Shown: positions 1 to 10,093 of the stretch, one piece after another
Layout: the number at the start of each line of letters is the position of its first letter
How positions within the stretch are numbered: the stretch's first letter is position 1
Source: Nitrosopumilaceae archaeon
GTDB lineage: Archaea > Thermoproteota > Nitrososphaeria > Nitrososphaerales > Nitrosopumilaceae
Assembly: GCA_030038445.1 (NCBI GenBank)
Contig: JASHOW010000010.1
Location: 1-32,239, forward strand
DNA length: 32,239 bases
Direction: 5' to 3'
The notes under the pieces: model-generated
What the model was told of the DNA's origin: nothing
What the model saw: the letters and a program-made list of their open reading frames with translations, nothing else
Database searches by the model: none
Made by a program: the position numbers and the translations under genes

Positions 1-35
1 AAAGACACTTATTCTGGGATTTTAATTTTCACGTT

Positions 36-120
36 GCGGGGGTCGCCTAGCCTGGTCAACGGCGTAAGGCTCAGAACCTTATCTCTTAGGAGTTCGTGGG
101 TTCAAATCCCACCTCCCGCA
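36..120 (+). tRNA. tRNA-Leu (anticodon CAG)
   Basis: Acceptor GCGGGGG pairs with CTCCCGC; anticodon stem TAAGG/CCTTA with loop CTCAGAA (anticodon CAG); long class II variable arm; T arm GTGGG-TTCAAAT-CCCAC; no encoded CCA. Confidence 0.95.
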
Positions 121-219
121 TTACAAATCTTTAAGATCAACAAAATCTACGTTTCGTTACCAGTTATCTACTTCAAAAGGCTAGTTAGTCTGTAACATTA
201 GACAATAACTTGACACGCT

Positions 220-2154
220 TTAATTTCCTTTTGGATTTGTATCAAGTCGCATCTTTATTTTGGCTTCTAGCATCTGATTTATCCTCTGACCATCCACCTT
301 TCCGCGCAGGTTTTTCATTGCGAGCCCCATCAATGGCCCAATGGATCTTGGACCTTGCTGTTCTATCACTTTGATGTTAGCTAACACCAACTCATCTAAT
401 ATGCCATTTAATTCTCTGTCATCTATTGTACTGATTGCATTTTTTTCAATTGCATCCTCTAGAGAAGTGGAGGTTTGATTCATCATACTTTCAAAGATGA
501 TCTCAAGTGACTCTTTTGCAATCTTTCCTTCCGCTAAAAACTCAAATGCTTTTGAAATATCTGAATCTTTTAATAATTTCGAGTCCAGACCACGTCTCTC
601 AAGATTAGTAATGGTTCCACAAAGAACTGACGATACAAAATTTGGCGAGATCCTTTTATCTTTGCATATTGATTCAAATAAATCAAGATATTCAGAATCA
701 AATATTTGCAAGGCAAGTTGTGGGTTTAGGTCATATTGCTTTTGAAGTGCCAGTAGGCTCTCTTCCCAAGATTTTGGTACCTTTTTTCTAGCCTCATCTA
801 TCTCATTACTGTTCACAATAATTGGAGGTATGTCTGTTTCTGGATACATTCTAGAGGCGCCTGGCTTGGGTCTGAGATAAACTGTCTCTCCAGAAAGTGT
901 AGCTACTCTTGTTTCTGCTGGTACGCCAATCTTTGCCTCCTCTATTCTTCTAATTATGGATTCTATTACTGTGTCAAGTTTCTGTGATTCTCCTGCAAGA
1001 ATCAAAAAGCCATCATTTTGTTGTATTTCAAGAACTTTTTTGACTTGTTGTATCTCATTTTCCTCAATTCCATAGTTTGGGAGCTCATCTGAGTGAAAAA
1101 TGCCACCCAAGCCAAAGAATCTGACCAGCTCTCCCAGTTGTTTCCCAAGTCTGATCCCAGGGTAAGGCTCAAAGCCAAACATGCCTGCAAAATTTTTCAC
1201 CTTGATTGCCTTTACCACTGCACCACTGGTTATTGACTTTTGAATGGTTTTTGACTTACAATCTCTAAAGTACAATGTAACATCTTTTACGTCCCTTTCC
1301 TTTGCAATTCGTTCAGTATCCATTTTTTGTAGTTTTTCATATATTATTTTGAGACCGTGCTGCCTTTTAGCTTCATATTCCACTACTTTTTCAAGTTGAT
1401 CAAGTTTTTGGACTCCTTTTACTTCCACGATTCCCCCTCCATCGATTGAAACATTGACATCCTGTCTTATGGAGCCCAGCCCCCTCTGAACCCTCTTGGT
1501 CGCTCTCAGCAAACGTCCTAATGTCAACGCAATTTTCTTAATTTCTTGGGGAGTGCCACTTACAGGCTCTAGTGCTATTTCTATCAAGGGTATTCCCAAT
1601 CTGTCTAAAGTATATTCCCTGAAATCAGCCAAGTCGTTTAGAAGCTTTGCCGCATCTTCTTCTAAACAGATACTCTGGACACCTACATTTTTCCCATCCA
1701 CCTCTAGATTCCCTCCACGCCCAATCAACATAGTTCTCTGAAAGCCGGATGTGTTTGAGCCATCTATGACTAGTTTCCTCATTACATAAATTTCGTTGAA
1801 AATGTTTGTTTTTAATGCAGAAGATACTATCAACGCAGTTTCCTTCGCATCGGCACTGACATCATGTGGGGGTTCTTCGTCCTGCTCCACAAGGCAGCTA
1901 CTTTCGGGATTTGCATAATACATTATGGTTTTCTGTTTACTGGTCTCAAATAGAGCGCTAGGATCTAACTCTCCAAGTTCGCTTCTTGCTATTCTTAACC
2001 TTCGAGTGAATTTTATGGGATAATCCGTTGATTCTATTGAAGAACAATTGCAGAACAGCTTTGTGCCTGTTCCAAGCTGCTGATGTACCTCAAGTCCTAC
2101 CTTCAAACCAATCTTGTCTATCTGAACTTCAGACACATCTGATTTTATTGTCAT
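220..2154 (-). CDS. gatE: Glu-tRNA(Gln) amidotransferase subunit E
   Basis: 644 aa; GatB/E motifs (GLKVGLEVHQQL, LEEDAAKL, PLIEIALEP, RMYPETDIPP); directly downstream of gatD. Confidence 0.95.
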   Translation of the reverse strand: MTIKSDVSEVQIDKIGLKVGLEVHQQLGTGTKLFCNCSSIESTDYPIKFTRRLRIARSELGELDPSALFETSKQKTIMYYANPESSCLVEQDEEPPHDVSADAKETALIVSSALKTNIFNEIYVMRKLVIDGSNTSGFQRTMLIGRGGNLEVDGKNVGVQSICLEEDAAKLLNDLADFREYTLDRLGIPLIEIALEPVSGTPQEIKKIALTLGRLLRATKRVQRGLGSIRQDVNVSIDGGGIVEVKGVQKLDQLEKVVEYEAKRQHGLKIIYEKLQKMDTERIAKERDVKDVTLYFRDCKSKTIQKSITSGAVVKAIKVKNFAGMFGFEPYPGIRLGKQLGELVRFFGLGGIFHSDELPNYGIEENEIQQVKKVLEIQQNDGFLILAGESQKLDTVIESIIRRIEEAKIGVPAETRVATLSGETVYLRPKPGASRMYPETDIPPIIVNSNEIDEARKKVPKSWEESLLALQKQYDLNPQLALQIFDSEYLDLFESICKDKRISPNFVSSVLCGTITNLERRGLDSKLLKDSDISKAFEFLAEGKIAKESLEIIFESMMNQTSTSLEDAIEKNAISTIDDRELNGILDELVLANIKVIEQQGPRSIGPLMGLAMKNLRGKVDGQRINQMLEAKIKMRLDTNPKGN

Positions 2155-2168
2155 ACTTGTTTTAAGTC

Positions 2169-3452
2169 TTAGTCTGAAATTTCCAATGCTATGTTTTCTT
2201 TCATTATTTTTTCCATTTCATTGCTATCTTTGGCATTAGCCAAGGCCCACATAGCTTTTACAAGAGCAGTTTCCGGAATCATGTTTCCAAGTGGAGTTAC
2301 ACCAAGATTTAACAAGTCTCTTCCACTGTCATATACGGTCATGCGCACAATTCCGTCTATGCATTGCGATGTCATGCCAATGAATAGACCTTTTCTTTTT
2401 GCGCGTTCTATTGATTCGTACATTGTTCTGCCTACATGACCAAGACCAGTTCCTTCAAAAATAATTGCCTTGTAATCAGAGCTAATTATATGATCTATCA
2501 GAGTTGGATCAAGGCCTGGGTAGTATTTTATCAGCATGACCTTATTGTTGAAATTAATTCTGGGATTGAATGGTTTTTGTATAAAACCAAATGATGGATT
2601 TCTCTCAATGCTGTCTTTTCTTACAATGAATGCAGGAGATCCTCCTACTGTCTGAAACGCATTTCTCTTGCTGGTGTGATTTTTCCTTACTCTTGTCCCC
2701 CAATGACAAGCAATCTCATCATCACTTGTTGAATTGTGCATCACAACAAAAATACCGCTAGCGTCAGTTTTGACAAGAAACTTGGCTGCCGATAGGAGAT
2801 TTAGTGCAGCATCAGAAGAAGGCCTGTCTGAGGATCTTTGAGATCCTACCAAAGCTACAGGTTTGGGATAGCCCTGCAATGAAAACGAGAGTGCAGCTGC
2901 AGTATACTGCATCGTGTCAGTTCCGTGAGCTATTATGATTCCCTTGTATTCAGACCTAGAACACGAGTTGAGTTTTTCTGCAATTTTCATCCAATGTTCA
3001 GGCAGAAGATTCTCGGAATATTCAGAAAACAATACTTCTGTGTCTATGTTGGCTATTTTGGATAGTTCCGGCACACTTGCATTTAGTTCTGCTGCCGTTA
3101 GTGCAGGCGTTACCCCGCCTGTTCTATAGTCTATCCTGCTTGCAATGGTTCCTCCAGTTGATATCAACAAAATCTTGGGTAGACTTGGATCCGCCTGTGG
3201 ATGTGAGATATTTTCCTTCTTTACAGATGGATTGGATTCAATTTCGATCTTGGATATTTTTTCAATCTCTAATCCTATATTGTAACCGTTTTTTAGCTTG
3301 AGAACAATGTGACCATCATCACTGTGCTCATATCTTGGCATCAAAATTCCTGAATATGTAGAATCGGCCTGCACTTTGACAAGGTTGCCTACCTCTATCT
3401 TGTTCTTCTCAAGAAATTCAAGGCCTTTTCCCCTGTATCCACTATGAGACAT
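2169..3452 (-). CDS. gatD: Glu-tRNA(Gln) amidotransferase subunit D (asparaginase-like)
   Basis: 427 aa; asparaginase motifs ILLISTGGTIASR and IIAHGTDTMQYTAAALSF; N-terminal GatD domain; adjacent to gatE. Confidence 0.95.
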   Translation of the reverse strand: MSHSGYRGKGLEFLEKNKIEVGNLVKVQADSTYSGILMPRYEHSDDGHIVLKLKNGYNIGLEIEKISKIEIESNPSVKKENISHPQADPSLPKILLISTGGTIASRIDYRTGGVTPALTAAELNASVPELSKIANIDTEVLFSEYSENLLPEHWMKIAEKLNSCSRSEYKGIIIAHGTDTMQYTAAALSFSLQGYPKPVALVGSQRSSDRPSSDAALNLLSAAKFLVKTDASGIFVVMHNSTSDDEIACHWGTRVRKNHTSKRNAFQTVGGSPAFIVRKDSIERNPSFGFIQKPFNPRINFNNKVMLIKYYPGLDPTLIDHIISSDYKAIIFEGTGLGHVGRTMYESIERAKRKGLFIGMTSQCIDGIVRMTVYDSGRDLLNLGVTPLGNMIPETALVKAMWALANAKDSNEMEKIMKENIALEISD

Positions 3453-3485
3453 TTGTTAGGATTAGAGTTTGTTATTTTATTAAAA

Positions 3486-5687
3486 TTACCTGTAGTAGGG
3501 TACTGCTACCTTTTCGCCTATCTTGAGTTCCTTTTGGGTCCTTACCTTCCTGACAGCTTCCTCAAAGTGTCGCATCGTGACCTTGGCATCTGCGGCTTGT
3601 TTTTCAGCCTCTTTTTGGTCAGGATATTTTGCAAGAAACTCGTGTATTACTAGAGATACTGCTGTGTTTGCAATGGATGCAACGTCTGCTCCGCTCATTC
3701 CATCGCTTGATTCTGAAATCTTGTCCAGATCTACATAATCAGGATTCTTTACACCATCTGCCATAGGTTCTCTTACAACTGGAATGTCCTTTGCATTAAT
3801 CTCCAGTATCTTCTTTCTTCCTTCTTTATCAGGAAGTGGTACTAGGATAATTTTGTCAAATCTACCTGGTCTTAGCAGTGCCGTGTCTATCATGTCTGCT
3901 CTGTTCGTAGCAGCCAAGACCACTACTCCTCGTAGGCTTTCTATCCCATCAAGTTCAGTTAACAGTTGGCTGACTACTCTTTCAGTCACCGCAGTCTCTC
4001 CTCCGATTCCTCTGACTGGAGCTATTGAATCGATTTCGTCAAAAAATATTACACAGGGTGAGGCCTGTCTTGCCCTTCTGAATATCTCTCTTATTCCACG
4101 TTCTGATTCTCCTACCCATTTTGATAATAACTCGGGCCCTCTGACTGATATGAAGTTGGCCTCACTTTCAGTAGCGACAGCTTTTGCAAGTAGAGTCTTT
4201 CCAGTTCCACTTGACCCATGTAGTAAAATTCCTCTTGGCATTCTATGTCCAAGCTTGGAATACAACGTTGGATATTTCATGGGCCACTCTACTGCCTCCT
4301 GTAGCTCTCGCTTGACATTCTCTAGCCCTCCAACTTCTTCCCAACTAACATCTGGGTTCTCAATAAAGACTTCGCGCATTCCGGAGGGAGTTACCTCTTT
4401 GAGTGCATTCTGATAATCTTCGTCATTTACAATCAGCTTGTCAAGGGTCTCAGGAGGAAGCTTTTCATCTTCTAGGTTGAGCTCAGGCAATAACCTTCGC
4501 AAGCACTTCATAGCTGCTTCTTTACACAAGTACTCCAAGTCAGCACCAACATATCCATGGCTTATTGCTGCAATCTTGTCCAAGTTTACATCATCACTAA
4601 GAGGCATGTTTCTAGTATGGATCATGAGAATGTCTTTTCTACCCTTTTTGTCTGGAACCTTGATCTCGATTTCTCTGTCAAATCTACCTGGTCTTCTAAG
4701 TGCAGGATCAATTGCATTGGGTCTGTTAGTAGCAGAAATTACTATGACCTTGCCTCTTGCTTCTAGACCATCCATGAGAGATAACAATTGTGACACTACT
4801 CTTCTTTCTACTTCGCCTGTCACCTCTTCTCTTTTTGGAGCTATGGAATCAATTTCATCAATGAATATTATTGAGGGGGATTTTTCTTTAGCTTCTTTGA
4901 ATATTTCTCTGAGTCTTGCCTCACTTTCACCATAAAACTTACTCATGATTTCAGGTCCTGAAATACTTATGAAATGAGCATTACTTTCATTTGCAACAGC
5001 TTTTGCAAGTAGAGTTTTTCCTGTTCCTGGAGGTCCATACAAAAGCACTCCTTTTGGAGCTTCTATACCAAGTTTCTCAAATATTTCTGGATGTCGTAGA
5101 GGTAGCTCAATCATTTCACGAACTTTCTTAATTTCGTCAGTCAGGCCACCAATATCCTCATAGGTTACCTGTGGAACGCCACGCAGAGTCTCTCCTTTTT
5201 CTGCAATGTGAAATACTGTCTTTTGGGTTACAAGTACAGCATCAGCCGCAGGTGTAACACCTATTACTTGAAAAGTAAGTCTTCCACCAAAATATGGGAC
5301 CATTACATTGTCTCCTTTTATCAGAGGAACACTTTCCAAAGCATCAGCAAGATATCTTTCATCAATTGGCGGTATTGCTTCAAGTGGGGCAACTACTACT
5401 TTTTCGGCAGCAACAGCCTTGATCTTGCGTACGGCAACTGTATCGCCTATTGCAATACCTGCATTATTTCTTACAAGCCCATCTACTCTGATTATGCCTT
5501 TGCCTTCGTCGGATGGATATAATGGAAGACATTTAGCTACAGTTCTTCTTTTACCTTTTATCTCAATAACATCTCCAGTGGATGCACCAAGGGAATCCAT
5601 GGAATCATAATCAATACGTGCTACCCCTCTTCCTACATCTCTTGTATAGGCCTCAAGTACCTTAAGGGAAAGCGTATTCTGGCTCAT
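3486..5687 (-). CDS. cdc48: Cdc48/VCP/VAT-family AAA+ ATPase, two AAA domains
   Basis: 733 aa; N-domain plus two Walker A/B sets ([34 protein letters not shown] and [33 protein letters not shown]); C-terminus ...VPYYR. Confidence 0.95.
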   Translation of the reverse strand: MSQNTLSLKVLEAYTRDVGRGVARIDYDSMDSLGASTGDVIEIKGKRRTVAKCLPLYPSDEGKGIIRVDGLVRNNAGIAIGDTVAVRKIKAVAAEKVVVAPLEAIPPIDERYLADALESVPLIKGDNVMVPYFGGRLTFQVIGVTPAADAVLVTQKTVFHIAEKGETLRGVPQVTYEDIGGLTDEIKKVREMIELPLRHPEIFEKLGIEAPKGVLLYGPPGTGKTLLAKAVANESNAHFISISGPEIMSKFYGESEARLREIFKEAKEKSPSIIFIDEIDSIAPKREEVTGEVERRVVSQLLSLMDGLEARGKVIVISATNRPNAIDPALRRPGRFDREIEIKVPDKKGRKDILMIHTRNMPLSDDVNLDKIAAISHGYVGADLEYLCKEAAMKCLRRLLPELNLEDEKLPPETLDKLIVNDEDYQNALKEVTPSGMREVFIENPDVSWEEVGGLENVKRELQEAVEWPMKYPTLYSKLGHRMPRGILLHGSSGTGKTLLAKAVATESEANFISVRGPELLSKWVGESERGIREIFRRARQASPCVIFFDEIDSIAPVRGIGGETAVTERVVSQLLTELDGIESLRGVVVLAATNRADMIDTALLRPGRFDKIILVPLPDKEGRKKILEINAKDIPVVREPMADGVKNPDYVDLDKISESSDGMSGADVASIANTAVSLVIHEFLAKYPDQKEAEKQAADAKVTMRHFEEAVRKVRTQKELKIGEKVAVPYYR

Positions 5688-5788
5688 GTTTAAACACCCT
5701 CAAACTAATTTTTATACCTTTGTTGTCTTTGATCCACCACAAATAGATCAGAAGATTAAAATTTACAAGAAAGGGCACATTCGATGCT

Positions 5789-6520
5789 TTGGGTAAAAGG
5801 CCACTAGTGAGACGACGGGGTAGAGGCGGAATGCAATTTCGTGCAGCTTCTACTGGTAAGTTAGTACCAGCAAAATATCCCAGATTTATGCTGTCTGAAC
5901 AACATGAGGCAGAGGTAATTGATATAGTTCATGAGACTGGTCGCGACGCTCCTCTTGCCAGAGTTAGATTCAAGAATGGAAACTGGTCTCTTATTCCATC
6001 GGTTTTAGGTACCAAGATTGGTTCAAAATTACACTTTGGATTAAAGTCCGAAATTTCTTCTGGAAACGTAATTAGTATACAAAACATCCCAGATGGAACT
6101 CTGGTATGTAATGTAGAAAGACACTTTGGTGATGGCGGTTCTCTGGTAAAATCAGCAGGATCTTATGCCACCGTCTTTTCTCATGGGAATGAAGGTGTAA
6201 CACTAAAACTCCCATCGGGTAAGTTTACCACCCTTAATCCACAGAATAGGGCAATGATTGGAGTCCTTGCTGGAGGAGGTGCAGGTGATAGACCGTTTCT
6301 AAGAGCAGGAGTGGCTTGGCGCAGAATGCGTTCTAAAGGACACAAGTATCCAATAGTACGAGGTGTTGCACAAGCAGTATATGTCCATCCACACGGTGGT
6401 GGAAGACACCAACATGTTGGTAGAAGTTCAACTGTTTCAAGAAATGCTCCTCCTGGACGCAAAGTTGGTAGCATAGCAGCAAGAAAGACGGGACGAGCCA
6501 GAGTTAAAGAAAGAGATTAA
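5789..6520 (+). CDS. rpl2: 50S ribosomal protein L2 (uL2)
   Basis: 243 aa; L2 signatures (GGGAGDRPFLRAG, RGVAQAVYVHPHGGGRHQHVG); TTG start. Confidence 0.95.
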   Translation: MGKRPLVRRRGRGGMQFRAASTGKLVPAKYPRFMLSEQHEAEVIDIVHETGRDAPLARVRFKNGNWSLIPSVLGTKIGSKLHFGLKSEISSGNVISIQNIPDGTLVCNVERHFGDGGSLVKSAGSYATVFSHGNEGVTLKLPSGKFTTLNPQNRAMIGVLAGGGAGDRPFLRAGVAWRRMRSKGHKYPIVRGVAQAVYVHPHGGGRHQHVGRSSTVSRNAPPGRKVGSIAARKTGRARVKERD

Positions 6521-6560
6521 TTTCTTAAAGCTAATTAATAGTTGAAACAAAACCAGATCT

Positions 6561-6839
6561 GTGACCTTAAAACGAGTTCATCTTTACGTTAGTGGAACGG
6601 TACAAGGAGTTTATTTTCGACAAAGCATGAAAGAATCTGCAGAAAAAAATAATGTTAGGGGATGGGTCAGAAACCTTCCAGATAAAAGAGTTGAAGCAGT
6701 ACTAGAAGGCGAGGAATCAAACGTAGACGCTGTAATAGATTGGAGTCATCTTGGTCCTGCTGGTGCTGTTGTAGATGAAATAAAAATCATGAATGAAAAT
6801 AAGATTGAAAACCTTACAGATTTTGAAATTCTCTCTTAA
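6561..6839 (+). CDS. acyP: Acylphosphatase
   Basis: 92 aa; VSGTVQGVYFRQSM...GWVRNLPDKRVEAVLEG motif; GTG start. Confidence 0.92.
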   Translation: MTLKRVHLYVSGTVQGVYFRQSMKESAEKNNVRGWVRNLPDKRVEAVLEGEESNVDAVIDWSHLGPAGAVVDEIKIMNENKIENLTDFEILS

Positions 6840-7165
6840 TGTATATTCAAATAGGCATCAGAGAGAAGACCTTTGAGTTCATCAAGACTTTGACCTGACA
6901 TTATCTCTATTTCTTTTATTGGTTCTTTTCTATCTCTTCTGATCTTTGCAATAACTGATTCTCTCTGCGGTTCAATATCTGCAAAATATCTAAATGTCAT
7001 GGATTTACAAAATACTATCCTGTGCATTCGCACATCCTCTAATACATTGTTTCCAAGCGAGAAGCAAAAATTTCGCACCTCCTCAAACAATGGTTTTACT
7101 TGAGGCGACAGCTGCTTCTTAAAATCATCATATGTTCTTGTATGACCTGAGATCAAGCCGTCCAT
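6836..7165 (-). CDS. Conserved hypothetical protein, possibly DUF5655-like
   Basis: 109 aa ORF filling the gap between acylphosphatase and SRP RNA; pattern (LFEEVRNFCFSLGNNVLEDV...FRYFADIEPQ) resembles DUF5655-type proteins from memory. Confidence 0.6.
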   Translation of the reverse strand: MDGLISGHTRTYDDFKKQLSPQVKPLFEEVRNFCFSLGNNVLEDVRMHRIVFCKSMTFRYFADIEPQRESVIAKIRRDRKEPIKEIEIMSGQSLDELKGLLSDAYLNIH

Positions 7166-7192
7166 ACCTTGTCATCTTATTAGGACGTATTT

Positions 7193-7514
7193 AGAGGTAG
7201 TAGCTCTGCTAGTTCCAGTCTAAACAGACGGCCTCGTCTCAAGTCAAGCAAGATCCGCCACGTAGACGAAGTAGCGTGGATGCTCTACCTTAGGATTGCT
7301 CCCTCCCGGACCTCATCCCTTTCGGCAGTTAGAACTTGAGAGCCATCCCTTCGGACAGTCTCGGTCCTGCATCCACCCGCTTCGGCGTGATTTCATCTCC
7401 GCAAGTCAAGTGAGTATCATCCATCTAGAGATTTACCCAGCAGTTACTGACCCCTGCATATAGCCGGTTTCAGAGGCAGGGCACGGCTAGCGCCCCGATC
7501 TTCCCTACTACCAT
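7193..7514 (-). ncRNA. ffs: Signal recognition particle RNA (archaeal 7S RNA)
   Basis: Minus strand contains the helix 8 signature GAGGTCCGGGAGGGAGCAATCCTAAGG and the 5'-domain signature CCGTGCCCTGCCTCTGAAACCGGCTATATGCAGGGGTCAG; ends pair (GGTAGTAG with CTACTACC). Ends approximate. Confidence 0.93.
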
Positions 7515-7544
7515 CATGTCGTTATGATAAGATCCTTATGTGCA

Positions 7545-8333
7545 TTAGGGTCGTCCCAGTCCCAAATTAAATAATGTCTTGCATACGGAGCACGTATCAC
7601 CTGTACAGTCTGATCCGCATTTTGAGCATCTTTTCCATACCTTATCTGTTTTGTCTTTAAATTCAGAAGAAATTTTCAAAATTGATTTGTACATGTTGTT
7701 CTTGATTCCACTATGATTCTTTTCCAATGCATTGAGAAAATTGCGTATTTCGGTTCTAATTCCCTCATTCATGTGAGGACATTCTTCTGATTGGAACGGG
7801 ATGTTATTTGCAAAGGCATAGAAGACAATCTCATTTTCGTAAATCTCACAAAATGGCTTTATCCTTCTTGCTTTGTTGTCTGTAGTCTCTGGATCCATCC
7901 AGCTTATCTTGTTTGTGTCACCTGAAAGAAGATTGATGATAAAAGTCTGAATAAAATCATCTAGATTATGGCCTGTTGCAACTCTGTCCACCCCAAATTC
8001 TCTTGCGCCAAAATCAATGGCTCGTCTTCTTAGTATGCCACATATGGAACAAGATGATATCTTTTCCTCTTCTCTTATCTTAAGAGATTGTTCTAAAGTC
8101 GAGCCAAAAAGTTCCTTATATGAATAAACTGCATGTTCCACTTTGATCTTGTTACAAAAGTCGCTTACAATTTCCAGTGCTTCATCTCTATATCCAGGAA
8201 TTCCCTCATCAATCGTAATGGCTTGAAGCGTAAAGTTGTGACTCAACGAGATTTGCTTTAATATATGTAGAAGAGATAGTGAATCCTTACCACCAGAAAC
8301 GGCAACACCTATTGCATCTCCGGGGTGAATCAT
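7545..8333 (-). CDS. tRNA 2-thiolation ATPase, TtuA/Ctu1 (TtcA-like) family; N-terminus probably extends upstream
   Basis: GVAVSGGKDSLSLLHIL PP-loop; central CSICGILRRRAI; C-terminal RCSKCGSDCTGDTCSVC zinc ribbon; ends GLGRP. In-frame sequence to about 8480 encodes an additional CDYC...CPGC zinc ribbon. Confidence 0.88.
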   Translation of the reverse strand: MIHPGDAIGVAVSGGKDSLSLLHILKQISLSHNFTLQAITIDEGIPGYRDEALEIVSDFCNKIKVEHAVYSYKELFGSTLEQSLKIREEEKISSCSICGILRRRAIDFGAREFGVDRVATGHNLDDFIQTFIINLLSGDTNKISWMDPETTDNKARRIKPFCEIYENEIVFYAFANNIPFQSEECPHMNEGIRTEIRNFLNALEKNHSGIKNNMYKSILKISSEFKDKTDKVWKRCSKCGSDCTGDTCSVCKTLFNLGLGRP

Positions 8334-8499
8334 CTTGTATTTTGATATGGTCTTTATCGTTTTGTGTATGATGGATTTTGAAAAACAACCAGGACAAAGG
8401 TTTTCTCCAGAATATTTTCTGGAATATGCTACGGTATTTTCACAATAATCGCATTTCGTGAACTTTTCACTCCTTTGGTTTCATATTTGGCAAGCCCTT

Positions 8500-9702
8500 T
8501 CAAATTGTGATAAAGCCAGATTTTACTGCTGAAAGTGCAATGTTTAGTCCAAATAGAGCAAAAGTAAATACGTACAGCGATAGCATTGTTACTTTTAGTG
8601 CTTTTTCAGACATCTTTTTCTCAATTATGCTATGGACAAATTTTCCACCATCAAGTATGGGCAAAGGTAGCATGTTGAATATGCCAATGAAAAATGACAG
8701 CATCCATAACCACAACAAAAACATGAACACCTCTGGGCTCCAGTGAATGTAGTAGGGAACAACCGGTTGATAGGATGGCAGTGCAGCCCTCATGATACCG
8801 AGCATTCCTTTTTGAGGATCATCTGGTGACGGGGTTGTCACCACCGGAATTTGGAGAGTCTGCCCTGATCTTGTCAGCGTTACGGTAGCAGTATCGCCAG
8901 GCTTTAGCTTGACTTTGGCAAAGTCTTGCGGTAGAGATATGTGAACTCCATTGATCGCAGTTATCATGTCATCCTTTTGCAATCCTGCCTTTTCAGCTCC
9001 TGAGCCAGGTTCAACAGAAATAATTGGAACACCTAGCGGTTCACTATAGAGTATATTTCGTATGCCATCTGGCATGATTAGGGCAAAGGACGGATTGAAA
9101 AGAAGCAAGCCTGCAATTACAAAAGAGAATATGACATTTGACGTAGCACCAGCCCCTATCACTCGAAGTCTAGATATTTTTCTGGCCTTTGCAAATTCCT
9201 CTTCGTCTGGCTCGACAAAACCTGCAAATAACGCAATAAAGACCGCAAAGCCACCCGTCTTGATCTTTATCTTTTCAAGTGTTGCTACTATCCCATGTGC
9301 ACCCTCGTGCATAACAAGCACTATTGGAACAGCAAGCAGGAAATACGCAATGTTGGTACTTGACTGAATTGTAACTCCGGGGATGAGTACTGTCATTTCT
9401 GCAAAAGACTCTGGTTTTACAAAAAAGTTAGAAAGATTGGAAATCAGATACCAAAAACCTGCTCCCATCATTATAAATCCAAGAACAACACTTGCGTTTG
9501 AAAAAATTCTTGTTGCACGTTCTGTCCTACCCAAAAGTCTTGTTAAAATTAATTGGACGTTTTGATTTTTGTAGGTAAGACTGTATGGTTTTATCTCAAA
9601 GCCGCGTTTATCAAGTTTTGATACCTTTGCAATCGCAAATATGATAAACCATGCGATTAACACGTAGATAATAGAATTTTGCTGCAAAAATCCAAATGCC
9701 AA
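8500..9702 (-). CDS. Site-2 protease (M50 family) with PDZ domain
   Basis: VMHEGAHGIVA (HExxH-type), PDZ-like EPGSGAEKAGLQKDDMITAINGV, LPLPILDGGKFVH. TTG start at 9702 proposed instead of the ORF-track start at 9819, which would overlap cutA. Confidence 0.85.
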   Translation of the reverse strand: MAFGFLQQNSIIYVLIAWFIIFAIAKVSKLDKRGFEIKPYSLTYKNQNVQLILTRLLGRTERATRIFSNASVVLGFIMMGAGFWYLISNLSNFFVKPESFAEMTVLIPGVTIQSSTNIAYFLLAVPIVLVMHEGAHGIVATLEKIKIKTGGFAVFIALFAGFVEPDEEEFAKARKISRLRVIGAGATSNVIFSFVIAGLLLFNPSFALIMPDGIRNILYSEPLGVPIISVEPGSGAEKAGLQKDDMITAINGVHISLPQDFAKVKLKPGDTATVTLTRSGQTLQIPVVTTPSPDDPQKGMLGIMRAALPSYQPVVPYYIHWSPEVFMFLLWLWMLSFFIGIFNMLPLPILDGGKFVHSIIEKKMSEKALKVTMLSLYVFTFALFGLNIALSAVKSGFITI

Positions 9703-9745
9703 ACTAATTGATACTCTTTTTAGCGAGGCAAATTTATCAGTTGCT

Positions 9746-10093
9746 ATGGGAATTGTGATAGTTTCTACATATCCAGATAAAAAATCCTTAGATAAAATCG
9801 CAAATATTGTGGTCAGCAAGAGACTTGCCGCATGTGTTAATTATACAAAAATCAATTCTATCTATACTTGGAAAGGAAGAATAGAAAACACCGAAGAATT
9901 CTTGGCACTCTTTAAAACCACAACAAAGGCAAAAAAAATGCTCAAAGATGAGATTACAAGAACACATCCATATCAAGTTCCGGAAATCGTGGAACTAGAA
10001 ATGGATTCCGTAAATACATCATATCAGAATTGGCTAATGGATTCAACTAGTAAGGGAAAACCTAAGAAGAGAAATAACTCCACCAAGAGATGA
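9746..10093 (+). CDS. cutA: CutA1-like divalent-cation tolerance protein
   Basis: 115 aa; VVSKRLAACVNYTKINSIYTWKGRIENTEEFLALFKTT...THPYQVPEIVELE matches CutA1. Confidence 0.92.
   Translation: MGIVIVSTYPDKKSLDKIANIVVSKRLAACVNYTKINSIYTWKGRIENTEEFLALFKTTTKAKKMLKDEITRTHPYQVPEIVELEMDSVNTSYQNWLMDSTSKGKPKKRNNSTKR

Noticed and set aside
3784-4935. Long + strand ORFs (209 aa and 165 aa) antisense to cdc48
   Set aside because: They mirror the conserved AAA ATPase reading frame; amino-acid composition is Ser/Leu-rich as expected from antisense translation.
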